From CAIKZZ01 sp035604595 (GTDB lineage: Bacteria > Pseudomonadota > Gammaproteobacteria > Steroidobacterales > Steroidobacteraceae): a stretch of 64,000 nt of DNA. Location: assembly GCA_035604595.1 (NCBI GenBank), contig DATNIE010000008.1, positions 1-64,000 of the forward strand. The letters run 5' to 3'. Positions 1-8,554 of this stretch are shown piece by piece. Within the stretch, counting starts at the first letter, position 1; every line of letters begins with the position of its first letter. The notes under the pieces are model-generated. The model saw nothing but the letters and a program-made list of their open reading frames with translations. It did no database searches and was not told the origin of the DNA. Both the position numbers and the translations under genes were made by a program.

Positions 1-344
1 CGCTTCTGATATGGCCCCGTCGTGTCAAGCGGCGCGAGGGGGTTTCTCGCGGGGTTGAGCCGCGCTGCGGTGTGAGTCTGCTGAGGCGGGTTCACTCCCG
101 ATCAGGAACGCGACGCGCGAGGACTTGGCGACGATGGATCATTCTGATATCCGCGGGTTGGTTACCGCATTTCATCGGTCCGTCGCGGGGCTGCCTCGAT
201 CTAGTGTCGGGGATCATCGCGTGGATGCCCACGTAGAAGCTCCGAGGGTTCCCCTCATCGTGTTCGCGCATCGCGTTGCTGATCGGGAGTGAGTGTGTGG
301 GCGCGTGGTCGACCTCGCGTTGGGTTGGCGGTGAGCGCAGTCAG
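1..344. other. Non-coding flank downstream of the IS110 transposase
   Basis: This stretch lies 3' of the transposase gene and has no convincing gene. It contains a long inverted repeat (92-120 with 264-292) and a short open frame between its arms on the minus strand (92-271) that resembles nothing I know. IS110-family elements carry a structured non-coding region beside the transposase that encodes a guide (bridge) RNA. In the IS1111 branch it lies on the 3' side, so this is one candidate place for it. The element boundary cannot be fixed from one copy. Confidence 0.4.
92..292. repeat. 29-bp imperfect inverted repeat with 143-bp spacer
   Basis: Positions 92-120 and 264-292 are reverse complements of each other with two mismatches in 29 bases. 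The inner 14 bases nearest the outer ends (TCACTCCCGATCAG and its complement) match perfectly. The outer span is 201 bp. The arrangement could be the ends of a small non-autonomous element, a large RNA stem at the 3' end of the IS110 transcript, or the target into which the IS inserted. I see no clear target-site duplication outside the arms. Confidence 0.6.
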
Positions 345-1451
345 TCAGGTCGCTGCGGGTACCTGCCGGGCGATGTCCCAGATGAAGCCGGCGAGTTCGC
401 GCGCGATCGCGGTGCAGGTTTTGGTTTGATGAACGCCTCTGGCTTGCAGGCGCCGGAAGCGGCTGCAGAGCCGGAGCTGGGCATGCCAGGCGATGTCGCG
501 CACGGTCTTGGGCAGGCCTTCATTGCGCACGACGAGCTCGCGGCTCATCCGGGCGGGCAGCCGATAGGTCCAGGCGGACTCGATCAGGATACGCCGGGCG
601 TGGCCGTTGCCGGTCTTGGTGATCTTGCCCTGCACGCGCGACTCGCCGGTCGAGTACTCGCTCGGCACGAGGCCGAGGTAGGACATCAACTGCTTTGGAT
701 GAGCGAAGCGGGCCAGGTCGCCCAGCTCGGCGAGGAGCGTGACCGCGGCGACGAACTCGACGCCGCGCAGTGCCATCAAGGCACGGACGACTCCCTGCCA
801 GCGCCAGGTAGCGACCTGCTCGTGCAGTGCCGCGGTGATCCGCTCGGCCCGATCGTGGGCCTCGCGGACGGCGCTGCGGTATTCGGCATAGGCGACGTCC
901 TGGGCGGGGTGGTCGAAGCTGACTTTGGCGAGGAAGCGCTCATGGGCCGCCGTCCAGGAGGTCTTACCGGTGTAGCGGTGCCCGTGGCGCAACAGCATCG
1001 CCTTCAGCTGCTGGCGCGCCTTGAGCCGGGCACGGACGGCGTCCTCGCGCGCCCGCGACAGGTCACGGATCGCTTCGTCACGCTCGTCCGGGATGACGAC
1101 CGGCGTGAGCTCGGCGGCACGCAGGTAGCGCGCGAGCATCAGCGCGTCGCGGCGGTCGGTTTTGACCCGCTCGCCCGGCTTGCGCGGCGTCTTGGCGACC
1201 GCGATCACCTCGCAGCGGTAACCCCGCGCACCGAGCTGCCGCGCCAATCCGTACCCGCACGGTCCGGCCTCGTAGGCGATCAGCATCCGCTGCGGCTCAC
1301 CGAGGTGCGACAGCGCCTTGAGAAGCTCCGCCAGCTGCGGACCGGTCGTGCCGACGAACCGCGGCGCAGTACGACCTGCCTCGGCAACCGCCACCGCGAT
1401 GGAGCCCTTGTGTACGTCCATTCCGACGAAAGCAGTGATATCGTTGTCCAT
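345..1451 (-). CDS. IS110-family transposase
   Basis: A 368-residue DEDD recombinase that moves its own element using an RNA guide. The N-terminal RuvC-like domain shows Asp12 (in FVGMDVHKGS), Glu61 (in AYEAGP) and the DRRD pair near residues 99-102. The C-terminal Transposase_20 domain, about residues 225-310, has the typical ALRGVE and GLVPSEYSTGESR stretches; Ser268 in YSTG is the likely nucleophile. The start at 1451 is preferred over one 21 codons further out because AGGAGG lies seven bases before it and the DEDD domain begins there. Length is normal for the family and I see no frameshift, so the gene may be active. Confidence 0.93.
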   Translation of the reverse strand: MDNDITAFVGMDVHKGSIAVAVAEAGRTAPRFVGTTGPQLAELLKALSHLGEPQRMLIAYEAGPCGYGLARQLGARGYRCEVIAVAKTPRKPGERVKTDRRDALMLARYLRAAELTPVVIPDERDEAIRDLSRAREDAVRARLKARQQLKAMLLRHGHRYTGKTSWTAAHERFLAKVSFDHPAQDVAYAEYRSAVREAHDRAERITAALHEQVATWRWQGVVRALMALRGVEFVAAVTLLAELGDLARFAHPKQLMSYLGLVPSEYSTGESRVQGKITKTGNGHARRILIESAWTYRLPARMSRELVVRNEGLPKTVRDIAWHAQLRLCSRFRRLQARGVHQTKTCTAIARELAGFIWDIARQVPAAT

Positions 1452-1551
1452 GGTCTGCCTCCTGTGACTGCTGCAGATCACGCCGCCAGGCGTTCTGTAT
1501 GTGGCTCGGCGCACTCACGTGCGCAACCCACGATATGGCAGGAGGCAGACC
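1452..1551 (-). promoter_or_regulatory. Inverted repeat that can sequester the transposase ribosome-binding site
   Basis: A perfect 13-base inverted repeat (1452-1464 with 1539-1551) lies directly before the transposase start. The arm next to the start contains the AGGAGG Shine-Dalgarno sequence, so an mRNA that begins upstream of 1551 can fold the ribosome-binding site into a stem with a 74-base loop. A transcript starting inside the loop could not. This is the arrangement other insertion sequences use to block translation from read-through transcripts. It may also be part of a guide RNA. Confidence 0.55.
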
Positions 1552-1651
1552 GCTTCCTTCTCATCAGCCGCCCCCTCCAAATCGGCGGGGGCCATGTTGT
1601 CTAGTCGCGGCGTCCGGCCCGCCGGCGATCGCGTCGGGACGCTCACCCTCG

Positions 1652-3712
1652 TCAGGCGCCGATGCCGGTCTCATCGAGCACGAACGCATACTCCTCGGCG
1701 ATCTCGCGATAGCGCTGGAAGCGCCCCGACCGGCCGCCGTGGCCGGCCTCGAGATTCGCGCGCATCACGAGCGTGTTCGCGTCGGTCTTGAGCGTCCGGA
1801 GCCGTGCGACCCATTTCGCGGGTTCCCAGTACTGCACCTGGCTGTCCCACAGGCCAGTGGTCACGTACAGCGCCGGATACTCGCGCGCCACGACGTTGTC
1901 GTAGGGAGAGTAGGACAGCATGTAGTCGTAGGTCGCCTTGTCGGCGGCGGGGTTGCCCCATTCGTCGAACTCATTGGTCGTGAGCGGGATGCCCGGATCG
2001 AGCATCGTCGTGACGATGTCGACGAATGGTACGTGCGCCACGAGTGCGCGATAGTCGGCGGGCGCAAGGTTCGCCACCGCCCCGATCAGCAGTCCCCCGG
2101 CGCTGCCACCCATGCCGACGACGCGCCGGCGGTCCGCATAGCGCTCCGCCACCAGGAAGCGTGTGACGTCGACGAAGTCGCTGAAACTGTTGCGCTTCTG
2201 CAGTAGGCGGCCGGCGTCGTACCAGGCGCGACCGAGCTCCTGGCCGCCGCGCACGTGCGCGATGGCGTAGACGAAGCCGCGGTCGACGAGCGACAGCACG
2301 GTCGAGCGAAATGCCGGATCCTGCGACAGGCCGTAGGCGCCGTAGGCGACCTGGTAGAGCGGCGCGGTTCCGTCGAGCGCCGTACCGCGCCGGTACAGCA
2401 CGGACACCGGCACGCGGGAGCCGTCGCGCGCCGGCGCCCACAACAGGTCGGTCGCGTAGCGCTCCGGGTCGAACTCGCCGAGCACCGGATCGCGCTTCAG
2501 CAGTACGCGGGCGCCGCTCGTCATGTCGTAGTCGTAGGTGGTGTTCGGCGTCGTCAGCGAGGAGTACACGTAGCGCAGCGTGTCGGTGTCGCTCTCCTCG
2601 TTGGCGCCCAGGGTCATCGCGTAGGCGCTCTCCGCGGCATCGATCAGGAACTCCCGTGCACCGTCCCACGAGCGGACGCGGATCTTGCGCAGCGCCCCCG
2701 AGCGCTCTGCGAGCACGAGGTAGTTGCGAAATGCCGTGAAGCCGGCAATGAACGCATCGTCGCGATGCGGCACCACCACCCGCCAGGCGCTGCGGTCGCC
2801 GATCGCCGGGATCGGCGCGGTGAGGATCCGGAAGTTGGTCGCCTGCCAGTTGCTGCGGATCACGAAGCGCTCGCCGAGGTCCTCGAGCTGATACTCGTGG
2901 TCGCGCTCCCTCGGCAGGGCCACGGCGAAAGCGAGCGCCGGGTCGTCGGCGTCGGCAAAGCGGTACTCGGTCGACACGGTGCTCTGCGAAACGATGTACA
3001 CGAAGCGCTCGCTCTTGCTCTTGTAGACGCCGGTGTAGAAGCTCGCATCGTCCTGTTCGTAGATCAGCACATCGCTCGTGGTGGCCGTGCCGAGCACGTG
3101 CTTCTTGACGCGGTAGCCGAGCAGCGTGTCGGGGTGCTTCTCGACGTAGACGAGCGTTAGGTTGTCGTTGGCCCAGGCGAGGTCGGGCTCGACATTGTCG
3201 AGACAGTCCGCGTACAGCTCGCCAGTCGAGAGATTGCGGATGCGCACGCGGTACTGACGCCGCCCGACCGTGTCCTCGGCCCAGGCCAGCAGCCGGTTGT
3301 CGCGGCTGACCGCGAGCTCGGCGGCCTCGTAGAACTCGTGACCCTCGGCGGCACGGTTCGCATCGAGCAGCACTTCCTCCGGCGCCTCGAGCGTGCCCCG
3401 GCGGCGCGCGTGGATCGGGTATTCCTTGCCGATCTCGTGGCGCGTGTAGTACCAGTAGCCGTTGTGGCGCGCCGGCACCGTCGCGTCGTCCTGCCTGATG
3501 CGGCCGACGATCTCCGCGTACAGGCGGTCCTGCAGCGGTGCGAGCCGCGCGAGCGTCTCGCGGCAATACTCGTTCTCGGCGCCGAGGTAGGCGAGCACCT
3601 CCGGGTTCGCCCGCTCGTCGTCGCGCAACCAGTAATACGGATCGATGCGCGCGCCGAACGGCGAGGCGATCTCGAACGGCCGGATCGCGGCGCGGGGCGC
3701 GGGGCGGGTCAT
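1652..3712 (-). CDS. ptrB: Oligopeptidase B-type S9 serine peptidase
   Basis: A prolyl-oligopeptidase-family enzyme of 686 residues, the same length as E. coli PtrB, which cleaves short peptides after basic residues in the cytoplasm. The N-terminal two thirds form the beta-propeller lid; the C-terminal alpha/beta hydrolase domain has Ser537 in GMGGSAGG, Asp623 in TTGLWDSQV and His658 in EAGHGG. The TTNEFDEWGNP segment matches the region that in PtrB supplies acidic residues for dibasic specificity. The start is at 3712, where the conserved region begins; the open frame runs further up without conserved sequence. There is no signal peptide. It is divergent from the next gene. Confidence 0.9.
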   Translation of the reverse strand: MTRPAPRAAIRPFEIASPFGARIDPYYWLRDDERANPEVLAYLGAENEYCRETLARLAPLQDRLYAEIVGRIRQDDATVPARHNGYWYYTRHEIGKEYPIHARRRGTLEAPEEVLLDANRAAEGHEFYEAAELAVSRDNRLLAWAEDTVGRRQYRVRIRNLSTGELYADCLDNVEPDLAWANDNLTLVYVEKHPDTLLGYRVKKHVLGTATTSDVLIYEQDDASFYTGVYKSKSERFVYIVSQSTVSTEYRFADADDPALAFAVALPRERDHEYQLEDLGERFVIRSNWQATNFRILTAPIPAIGDRSAWRVVVPHRDDAFIAGFTAFRNYLVLAERSGALRKIRVRSWDGAREFLIDAAESAYAMTLGANEESDTDTLRYVYSSLTTPNTTYDYDMTSGARVLLKRDPVLGEFDPERYATDLLWAPARDGSRVPVSVLYRRGTALDGTAPLYQVAYGAYGLSQDPAFRSTVLSLVDRGFVYAIAHVRGGQELGRAWYDAGRLLQKRNSFSDFVDVTRFLVAERYADRRRVVGMGGSAGGLLIGAVANLAPADYRALVAHVPFVDIVTTMLDPGIPLTTNEFDEWGNPAADKATYDYMLSYSPYDNVVAREYPALYVTTGLWDSQVQYWEPAKWVARLRTLKTDANTLVMRANLEAGHGGRSGRFQRYREIAEEYAFVLDETGIGA

Positions 3713-3805
3713 CGGCGGGGCCTGAGAATCGAACCGGGCCGCTATCGTACCCGACCGTCGTGAAAATGACGGGCGCCGCAGGCGCTCCGTGCTAGCCTCT
3801 CGTCG

Positions 3806-4504
3806 ATGCAGTATCCCCCGCACCTCCCGCCGGCCGCCGGCCGCGCGCCGCGTGCGGCGGTGACGGCGCTCGCACGCGGCCTTGCGCTCGCAGCTCTGCT
3901 CGCCGCCGGCTCGCCGGCCCTGTCCGCCGCGCCGCCCGCGCCGGACGCGGACCCGGCGCACTTCCGCTACCAGCCGCTGCCGGCGGAGGGCGCGGTGGAT
4001 TTCGTGATCGATGCCTCGAGCCCGACCTTCGAGTTCCAGAGCGGCCCGAGCGCCTTCCGGGCCTTTGCGCTGCCGCCGCAGACCCATCCGTACGTCGTCG
4101 AGGTGCGCAGCTTTCTGGAGGGCGGGCCGGACCCGCGCCGCGCGCGCGTGCTCTATCCGGTGGTCGCGGTGCTGACCGACGACTTCCTCGTGTCGCGGTC
4201 CACCGATCTCGAGTTCCTGCGCTTCGACCTACCGCTCTTCGAGCATACGACCGCACCGGCGTACCGGGTCACGCTGCCGATCGACCCGTCCGCCACGCGC
4301 GAGCGCTATCTCGTCGTGTTCACGCCGGCGCGGCTCGCCGCCGGCCGGTCGCTGCCGCCCATCACGAACCCCGACAGCGCCGCCGAGGCCGCCCGGTTCG
4401 CGTTCCTCGGCGCCTCTCCGTATGGAAAGCTCCGGATCACGCTGCGTGCCGGCGAGGCCCGCACCGCAGCCTCGCAGCCAGCTGCGGAGCCGCCGGGACC
4501 CTGA
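3806..4504 (+). CDS. MalM-like exported protein
   Basis: A 232-residue protein with an Arg-rich start and a hydrophobic stretch at about 22-40 ending in SPALSAAPP, a likely Sec signal peptide. The mature part follows the pattern of the MalM family (maltose-operon periplasmic protein): a Gly-Pro-Ser followed by AFALP, a V-E-V-R-S strand, PVVAVL and a late ASPYGKLRITL strand. Function of the family is unknown. No maltose or glycan genes are nearby, so a link to sugar uptake is not supported here. It converges on the membrane-protein gene that follows, with three bases between stop codons. Confidence 0.6.
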   Translation: MQYPPHLPPAAGRAPRAAVTALARGLALAALLAAGSPALSAAPPAPDADPAHFRYQPLPAEGAVDFVIDASSPTFEFQSGPSAFRAFALPPQTHPYVVEVRSFLEGGPDPRRARVLYPVVAVLTDDFLVSRSTDLEFLRFDLPLFEHTTAPAYRVTLPIDPSATRERYLVVFTPARLAAGRSLPPITNPDSAAEAARFAFLGASPYGKLRITLRAGEARTAASQPAAEPPGP

Positions 4505-4507
4505 TCA

Positions 4508-5485
4508 TCAGCCGGCTCGTTCGCGCTCGAGCCGCGCGAGTCGCGCGCGCTGCGCCGGCAGCCGCCACCACGCCTCGTAGCCGACGAACAGCGTGATCGC
4601 GATCACCGCCGGCGCGAATTCCAGAACGAACCGGTAGGCGAGGACCGTCGCGATCAGCTGCTCCTTCGGCACCTGCGGCAGCAGGGTCACGAGCATCGCC
4701 TCGAAGACGCCGAGGCCGGCCGGCACGCTGCTGGCGAGCCCGGCGAGAATGCCAAGTACGTAGATGCCCACGAACACGAGGAACGGCGGCGCGATGCCCG
4801 CCGGCATCAGTGCGTACAGGATCCCTGCGCCGCAGCACACCTCGATCGTCCCGACGCAGTACTGGACCGCGGTCAAGGACGGCGAGGGCATCGTCAGCAG
4901 AAACCGCCCGAGGATCAGCGGTGCGCGCCGACTGAGGATCAGCGCGACGTAGAGGGCGTGCAGTGCGAGCAGCGCAAGTCCGGTGCCGCGCGCGAGCTCG
5001 GCCGGCACGTGCAGGATGCGCGCCGCGGCCGCGCTCTGCAGCACCAGCGACAGCCCGAGCAGCAGGCCGAGTCCGACCGGATACGGCATCGCGGCGAGCA
5101 GCACCATCTTGCCGATGTCGAGCGGGCGCATCAGCACTGCCGAGTACAGCCGGTAGCGGATCGCACCGCCCGACACGGCGCCCCAGCCGAGCACGTGCCC
5201 GATCGATGCCGCGAGCAGCGCGCCGAGCATCGCGCGCCGCGCGGTCACGGGTCCGGCGACGGTACCTGCAACGATCGCCTCGTAGGTCGCGAGGGTCGCA
5301 TAGATCACGATCACGAGTAGCGCACCGATCGCAAGTTGCGGGGTGGCGATCGCATGCAGGTGCGCGAACACGCCGGTGAGGCTGACGTGCTTGAGCGTGC
5401 GGGCGAGCACGCGCCCGGCGAGCACGATGATCGCGACCGCGACGGCGATCGGCAGCGCCTGCTGCAGTCTTTGCGTGGTCGGCAT
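4508..5485 (-). CDS. YbhN/UPF0104-like integral membrane protein
   Basis: A 325-residue protein with about eight hydrophobic segments, related to the flippase-like domain of lysylphosphatidylglycerol synthase (UPF0104, YbhN type). The segment ASIGHVLGWGAVSGGAIRYR and the late GLASSVPAGLGVFEAM are typical landmarks of this family. The aminoacyl-transferase half of MprF is absent, so lipid aminoacylation is not expected; a role in lipid transport across the inner membrane is family-level inference. The start at MPTTQ is chosen because the first membrane segment follows it directly. It lies eight bases after the KTSC gene and is probably cotranscribed with it. Confidence 0.8.
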   Translation of the reverse strand: MPTTQRLQQALPIAVAVAIIVLAGRVLARTLKHVSLTGVFAHLHAIATPQLAIGALLVIVIYATLATYEAIVAGTVAGPVTARRAMLGALLAASIGHVLGWGAVSGGAIRYRLYSAVLMRPLDIGKMVLLAAMPYPVGLGLLLGLSLVLQSAAAARILHVPAELARGTGLALLALHALYVALILSRRAPLILGRFLLTMPSPSLTAVQYCVGTIEVCCGAGILYALMPAGIAPPFLVFVGIYVLGILAGLASSVPAGLGVFEAMLVTLLPQVPKEQLIATVLAYRFVLEFAPAVIAITLFVGYEAWWRLPAQRARLARLERERAG

Positions 5486-5493
5486 GCCGCCGC

Positions 5494-5706
5494 TCAGCGG
5501 ACGCGGCGCTCGGAGTAGTTCTCTTCGATGTTGTCGCGGAAGAAGCTCCACATCGAAGAGGACGAACTCAGGCGCTGCCACGTGTCGGCCGACACACCCG
5601 CGTACTCGACCAGCGTTCCGTTCCCAAGCTCGACGCGAAGCAGGCGGTTCTGCTCGTCGTAGCCAATCGCCCGCAGGTTGCCGGCATTGACGCGCTTCAT
5701 TTCCAT
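5494..5706 (-). CDS. KTSC-domain small protein
   Basis: A protein of about 70 residues consisting of one KTSC domain (pattern: S/A-x-x-I-x-x-IGYD....L.V.F..G..Y.Y..V....W..L..A.S.G.FFN..I). Here it reads RAIGYDEQNRLLRVEL, then EYAGVSADTWQRL and a serine run before the FFRDNI tail. Function is unknown; in lysine-tRNA synthetases the same domain occurs as an appendix. The start may be 5706 (MEMKRV) or 5700 (MKRV); the latter overlaps the stop of the upstream lipoprotein gene as ATGA, which shows tight translational coupling. Confidence 0.75.
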   Translation of the reverse strand: MEMKRVNAGNLRAIGYDEQNRLLRVELGNGTLVEYAGVSADTWQRLSSSSSMWSFFRDNIEENYSERRVR

Positions 5707-6374
5707 GCGATTGATCCAGCGCCGATCCGCCACGGGCCGGGCACCGCGCCTCGCCGCGCGAGACCCCCGTGCGGCCCGTTGCTGACCAGGATCGGCTTCT
5801 CCTGGACGGGCGCGGAGACCCGGAACGTGAAATGCGCGACTGCCTTGCCCTCAACCGCGACGTCCATTTCGTACTCGCCCGCGGGATCGCCGGGCGCGAG
5901 CGCCCAGTAGAACCGCGATAGCTCCCCGTCCTCGATCAGGTCGTCGCCCTGGGAGGCGACGCTGCGCCCGTCCGCGGCGATCAGTACGTCCGGATCGCTC
6001 GCCGCATCGCCCCAGTCGGCGGGCGGGCGCGGCAGCTTCAGGTGCTCCTGCCAGTGGAGCGAGTCGCGGCTGGTCTCGACGTCGACGACCCAGCCGAACA
6101 CCTGGCCGTCCTCGGCGGGGATGTCCTTGGCAGGCACAAAGTGCTCCTCGCCGTTGGAGGTCGTCTCGAGGATCCCGAACTGTGCCCGCTTGACGACGAG
6201 GTCCGCTGCGACGCGCAGCGGCAGGCGCGGTGCCGCCGCCGCGTGGAACCATCCTTGCGGCGGGTGGGGGATCGACTGCTCCTGGCCGCAGGCCGCGAGC
6301 GGCAGCGCGCCGGCAGCGGCAAGGATGAGGAGGGCTGTGTTCAAGGGAGGGACCGTGGTGTCAGGGCCGCGCAT
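5697..6374 (-). CDS. Lipoprotein of unknown function
   Basis: A 225-residue protein with a signal peptide ending in the lipobox LAAC (Cys29), so it is probably anchored in the inner or outer membrane. The mature part contains a stretch (HFVPAKDIPAEDGQVFGWVVDVETSRDSL-type) that looks like a beta-sandwich domain, with a YEMDVAVEGK strand that resembles C-terminal Ig-like parts of secreted proteins. I do not recognise a named family. It is the first gene of a three-gene run with the KTSC and YbhN-like genes. The start codon is preceded by GAGGGA at short spacing. Confidence 0.7.
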   Translation of the reverse strand: MRGPDTTVPPLNTALLILAAAGALPLAACGQEQSIPHPPQGWFHAAAAPRLPLRVAADLVVKRAQFGILETTSNGEEHFVPAKDIPAEDGQVFGWVVDVETSRDSLHWQEHLKLPRPPADWGDAASDPDVLIAADGRSVASQGDDLIEDGELSRFYWALAPGDPAGEYEMDVAVEGKAVAHFTFRVSAPVQEKPILVSNGPHGGLARRGAVPGPWRIGAGSIAWK

Positions 6375-6468
6375 TATCCCTCAATCGGCCCGGAGGCGCC
6401 CGAGGCGGGGCCGGGCGGGTGACGGATCGGTGGGCCCCGCCTACACTCGAGCGGCACCTCTGCTGTCG

Positions 6469-7062
6469 ATGAGACCGCCGATGCCGCGATGCCTGTTTCC
6501 CGCCGTACTGCTGGCCGCACTCAGCGTGCCGGGTATCACCGCCCGTGCAGCCGGACCGCCCCCCGGGGCGAGCGCGTTCGCGCTGGCGAGTGCCGAGCTG
6601 ATGCCCGGCGGGCGCTTCGAGCAACGCCACGTGTTCAACGGCTACGGCTGCAGCGGCGGCAACGTCTCGCCCGCGCTCAGCTGGAGCGGAGCGCCGGTCG
6701 GCACGCGCAGCTTTGCGATCACGGTCTTCGATCCGGATGCGCCCACCGGCAAGGGCTGGTGGCACTGGCTGATTTACGATATCCCAGCGACGAGCACGAC
6801 GCTCGCCGCCGGCGCCGGCGACCCATCGGGCCGCAAGGCGCCGGCAGGATCCGTGCAGGCGGTGACGGATTTCGGCACACCGGGCTTTGGCGGCCCGTGC
6901 CCGCCAGCTGGCGACAAGCCGCATCGGTATGTGTTTACTCTTTATGCATTGAAAGTTGACACACTCGCGGCCGGCAAGGGCGCCAGCGCGGCGGTCGTCG
7001 ATTCCATGCTGAACGCAAACACGATCCAGACGGCCGGTTTCACGGTGTATTACGGCCGCTGA
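6469..7062 (+). CDS. YbhB/YbcL family (PEBP-like) exported protein
   Basis: A 197-residue protein of the phosphatidylethanolamine-binding-protein fold. Visible landmarks are NGYGCSGGNVSPALSW, ITVFDPDAPTGKGWWHWLIYDIP and FGGPCPPAGDKPHRYVFTLYAL, which form the conserved anion-binding pocket. A signal peptide (MRPPMPRCLFPAVLLAALS, ending near TARA-A) places it in the periplasm, as for some YbcL proteins. The role in bacteria is not settled. The second Met (6481) is an equally possible start. Its upstream region is shared with the divergent lipoprotein gene. Confidence 0.88.
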   Translation: MRPPMPRCLFPAVLLAALSVPGITARAAGPPPGASAFALASAELMPGGRFEQRHVFNGYGCSGGNVSPALSWSGAPVGTRSFAITVFDPDAPTGKGWWHWLIYDIPATSTTLAAGAGDPSGRKAPAGSVQAVTDFGTPGFGGPCPPAGDKPHRYVFTLYALKVDTLAAGKGASAAVVDSMLNANTIQTAGFTVYYGR

Positions 7063-7155
7063 GGTCGGGCGCGCTCGACAGTGCCGGTCGGGTTCCTCGT
7101 CGGGCCCCAGACGCTGCGCGCCGACTGCGCCGACGGCGCCTGGTGCTGGCCGGCC

Positions 7156-7752
7156 TCAGATGACGTTCCGGCCCCGGCCCACGAGCGCGGCAAAGGCCTC
7201 GCGCGTGCGCATCATGGCCTGCGGATCGCGCATGAAGTCCTGCGCCCAGTGGTGGGCGTAGCGCAGCGCCAGCAGTTCGTGCGCGAACTGCGTCGGAGAT
7301 GTTCCTTCCGGCAGATGGCCATGCCGGACCGCCGAGGCAACGAGCTGCTCGATGACCTGCTGAAAGTCGCGGAACAGCCGCGTCAGGCGCGCCCGCACGA
7401 GCCCCTCGTCGTGGTCGAACTCGACCACTGCCGCGAAGAACGGGCAGTGGCCGGGGAGGCCGGCGCGTCCTGGCCACTCGAGCCAGCGGTGGAACACCCC
7501 CCGCAGGCGCGGCAGTCCCGCCCCTTCGGCCTTGGCCGGCGCCACGATCGTCTGCTGAAACAGCGCGGCCGCGCGCTCGAGTGCCGCCACTTGCAGCGCT
7601 TCCTTCGACCCGAAATGCGCATACAGGCCACTCTTCGTCAGCCGCGCGCGGACTGCGAGCGGCTGCAGGTTCAGGCCGTTGAAGCCCGTCAGGCACGCGG
7701 TCTCGACCGCCGCCGCCAGGATCCGCGCCCGGGTTTCGGTACCCTTGCTCAC
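7156..7752 (-). CDS. TetR/AcrR-family transcriptional regulator
   Basis: A 198-residue regulator with the usual N-terminal helix-turn-helix at about residues 8-55 (TRARILAAAVETACLTGFNG...LTKSGLYAHFGSKEALQVAAL). The C-terminal ligand domain is of the type with a GHCPFFAAVVEFD motif, seen in TetR proteins related to YbjK/AcrR groups. Its target is unknown; neighbours are a YbhB protein and a small lipoprotein, neither a clear target. The gene converges on the YbhB gene and no palindromic operator stood out in its own short upstream region. Confidence 0.88.
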   Translation of the reverse strand: MSKGTETRARILAAAVETACLTGFNGLNLQPLAVRARLTKSGLYAHFGSKEALQVAALERAAALFQQTIVAPAKAEGAGLPRLRGVFHRWLEWPGRAGLPGHCPFFAAVVEFDHDEGLVRARLTRLFRDFQQVIEQLVASAVRHGHLPEGTSPTQFAHELLALRYAHHWAQDFMRDPQAMMRTREAFAALVGRGRNVI

Positions 7753-7890
7753 CCGCGCAGATTAGCACGACCGGTCGGATTCCGTGGCCCGCCAGCAGCG
7801 TGCCGCGGCGCCCCGGTGGGAGCGCCGCAACCGAATCCGGGCTAGGGTCGGGGACGTCCGGGGCGTCGCGCACGACGCCCCGGGCATCGG

Positions 7891-8412
7891 TCAGGACTGC
7901 GGCGGCCCTGGCGGCGCGGCGGGCGGTGCGGGCGGAGCGGGCGGTGCCTCGTCCGGCTTGGCCGCTGCCTGTTCCAGGCACGTGATCTCACCGTCCTTGA
8001 AGCTGATCGTCAGATTGCCACCGGCGGCGATGTCTCGCTCGCAGGTCGCGATCTCGGACGGCAGGTTGGCCGTGAGCTTCCACTTGCCCGGCGCCATCGG
8101 GATCGTCAGGGCCTGCCCGGTGCAGGACACATTGTCGGCGCCCTTGGTCAGCTTCACAGGGGTGACGAACTCGCGGTCGTTGGACATTTTCGGCGCGCCC
8201 GGAAGGATCTTGAGCGGCGTCACCTTGATGTTGACGTCCTCGCACGAGCCCTGCTGCGTGATCGACTGGACCTTGATCGTCGGCTTGATCAGCGCGACGG
8301 TCTCATCGCTGCCGCCGCAGGCGGCGAGGCTACCGAGGGCGGCCGCAAACGCCGTCACGAGAAAGAGGCGGGCGGGTCGGCCGCGGCGGCTGGTGTTCCA
8401 CGACAGTTGCAT
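7891..8412 (-). CDS. Small lipoprotein with proline-rich tail, unknown function
   Basis: A 173-residue protein with a basic N-terminus, a hydrophobic stretch and a lipobox-like SLAACGG at about residues 28-34. The mature domain (about 40-150) is a short beta-rich unit with four to five Cys residues, possibly disulphide-bonded. It ends in a low-complexity Pro/Ala tail (PPAPPAPPAAPPGPP), the kind of linker that can cross peptidoglycan. The start at 8412 is chosen because AGGGGG stands six bases before it; an ATG two codons further upstream overlaps that site. I do not recognise the family. Confidence 0.65.
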   Translation of the reverse strand: MQLSWNTSRRGRPARLFLVTAFAAALGSLAACGGSDETVALIKPTIKVQSITQQGSCEDVNIKVTPLKILPGAPKMSNDREFVTPVKLTKGADNVSCTGQALTIPMAPGKWKLTANLPSEIATCERDIAAGGNLTISFKDGEITCLEQAAAKPDEAPPAPPAPPAAPPGPPQS

Positions 8413-8554
8413 GATCATCCCCCTGCTGGTCGTTTGCTGTTGATGGCGCACGCTGCGCCGGGGGATTGTAGCCTGCGCAGCCGCACCCCGGAAATCCGCG
8501 GGTCCGATCGGGCGGCGGGCGACGTACAGTGTCTGATCCGGACCGGAGCCACCG

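Larger units (their letters stand above)
92..1551 (-). mobile_element. IS110-family insertion sequence (boundaries approximate)
   Basis: The span is defined by the transposase and the two inverted repeats that flank it; the true ends are not visible. IS110 elements normally have no terminal inverted repeats and make no long target duplication, so ends have to be found by comparing copies or an empty site. The 8-mer GATATGGC occurs at 8-15 and again at 1532-1539, but this is too short to be a reliable boundary mark. The element sits just downstream of the oligopeptidase gene, in the same direction. Confidence 0.4.

Noticed and set aside
92..271. 59-codon open frame on the minus strand (starting MREHDEGNPRS) within the inverted repeat
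   Set aside because: It lacks a ribosome-binding site, resembles no known protein and ends in the repeat arm, so I do not call it a gene.
8..1539. GATATGGC at 8-15 and 1532-1539 as IS boundary repeat
   Set aside because: Eight bases can recur by chance over this distance, and IS110 elements do not make long target duplications.
276..1604. Long open frame on the plus strand over the IS110 gene
   Set aside because: It runs antisense to a clear transposase, has no known domain and is a by-product of high GC content. The same holds for other long antisense frames, for example 11114-13417 minus and 42716-44764 plus.
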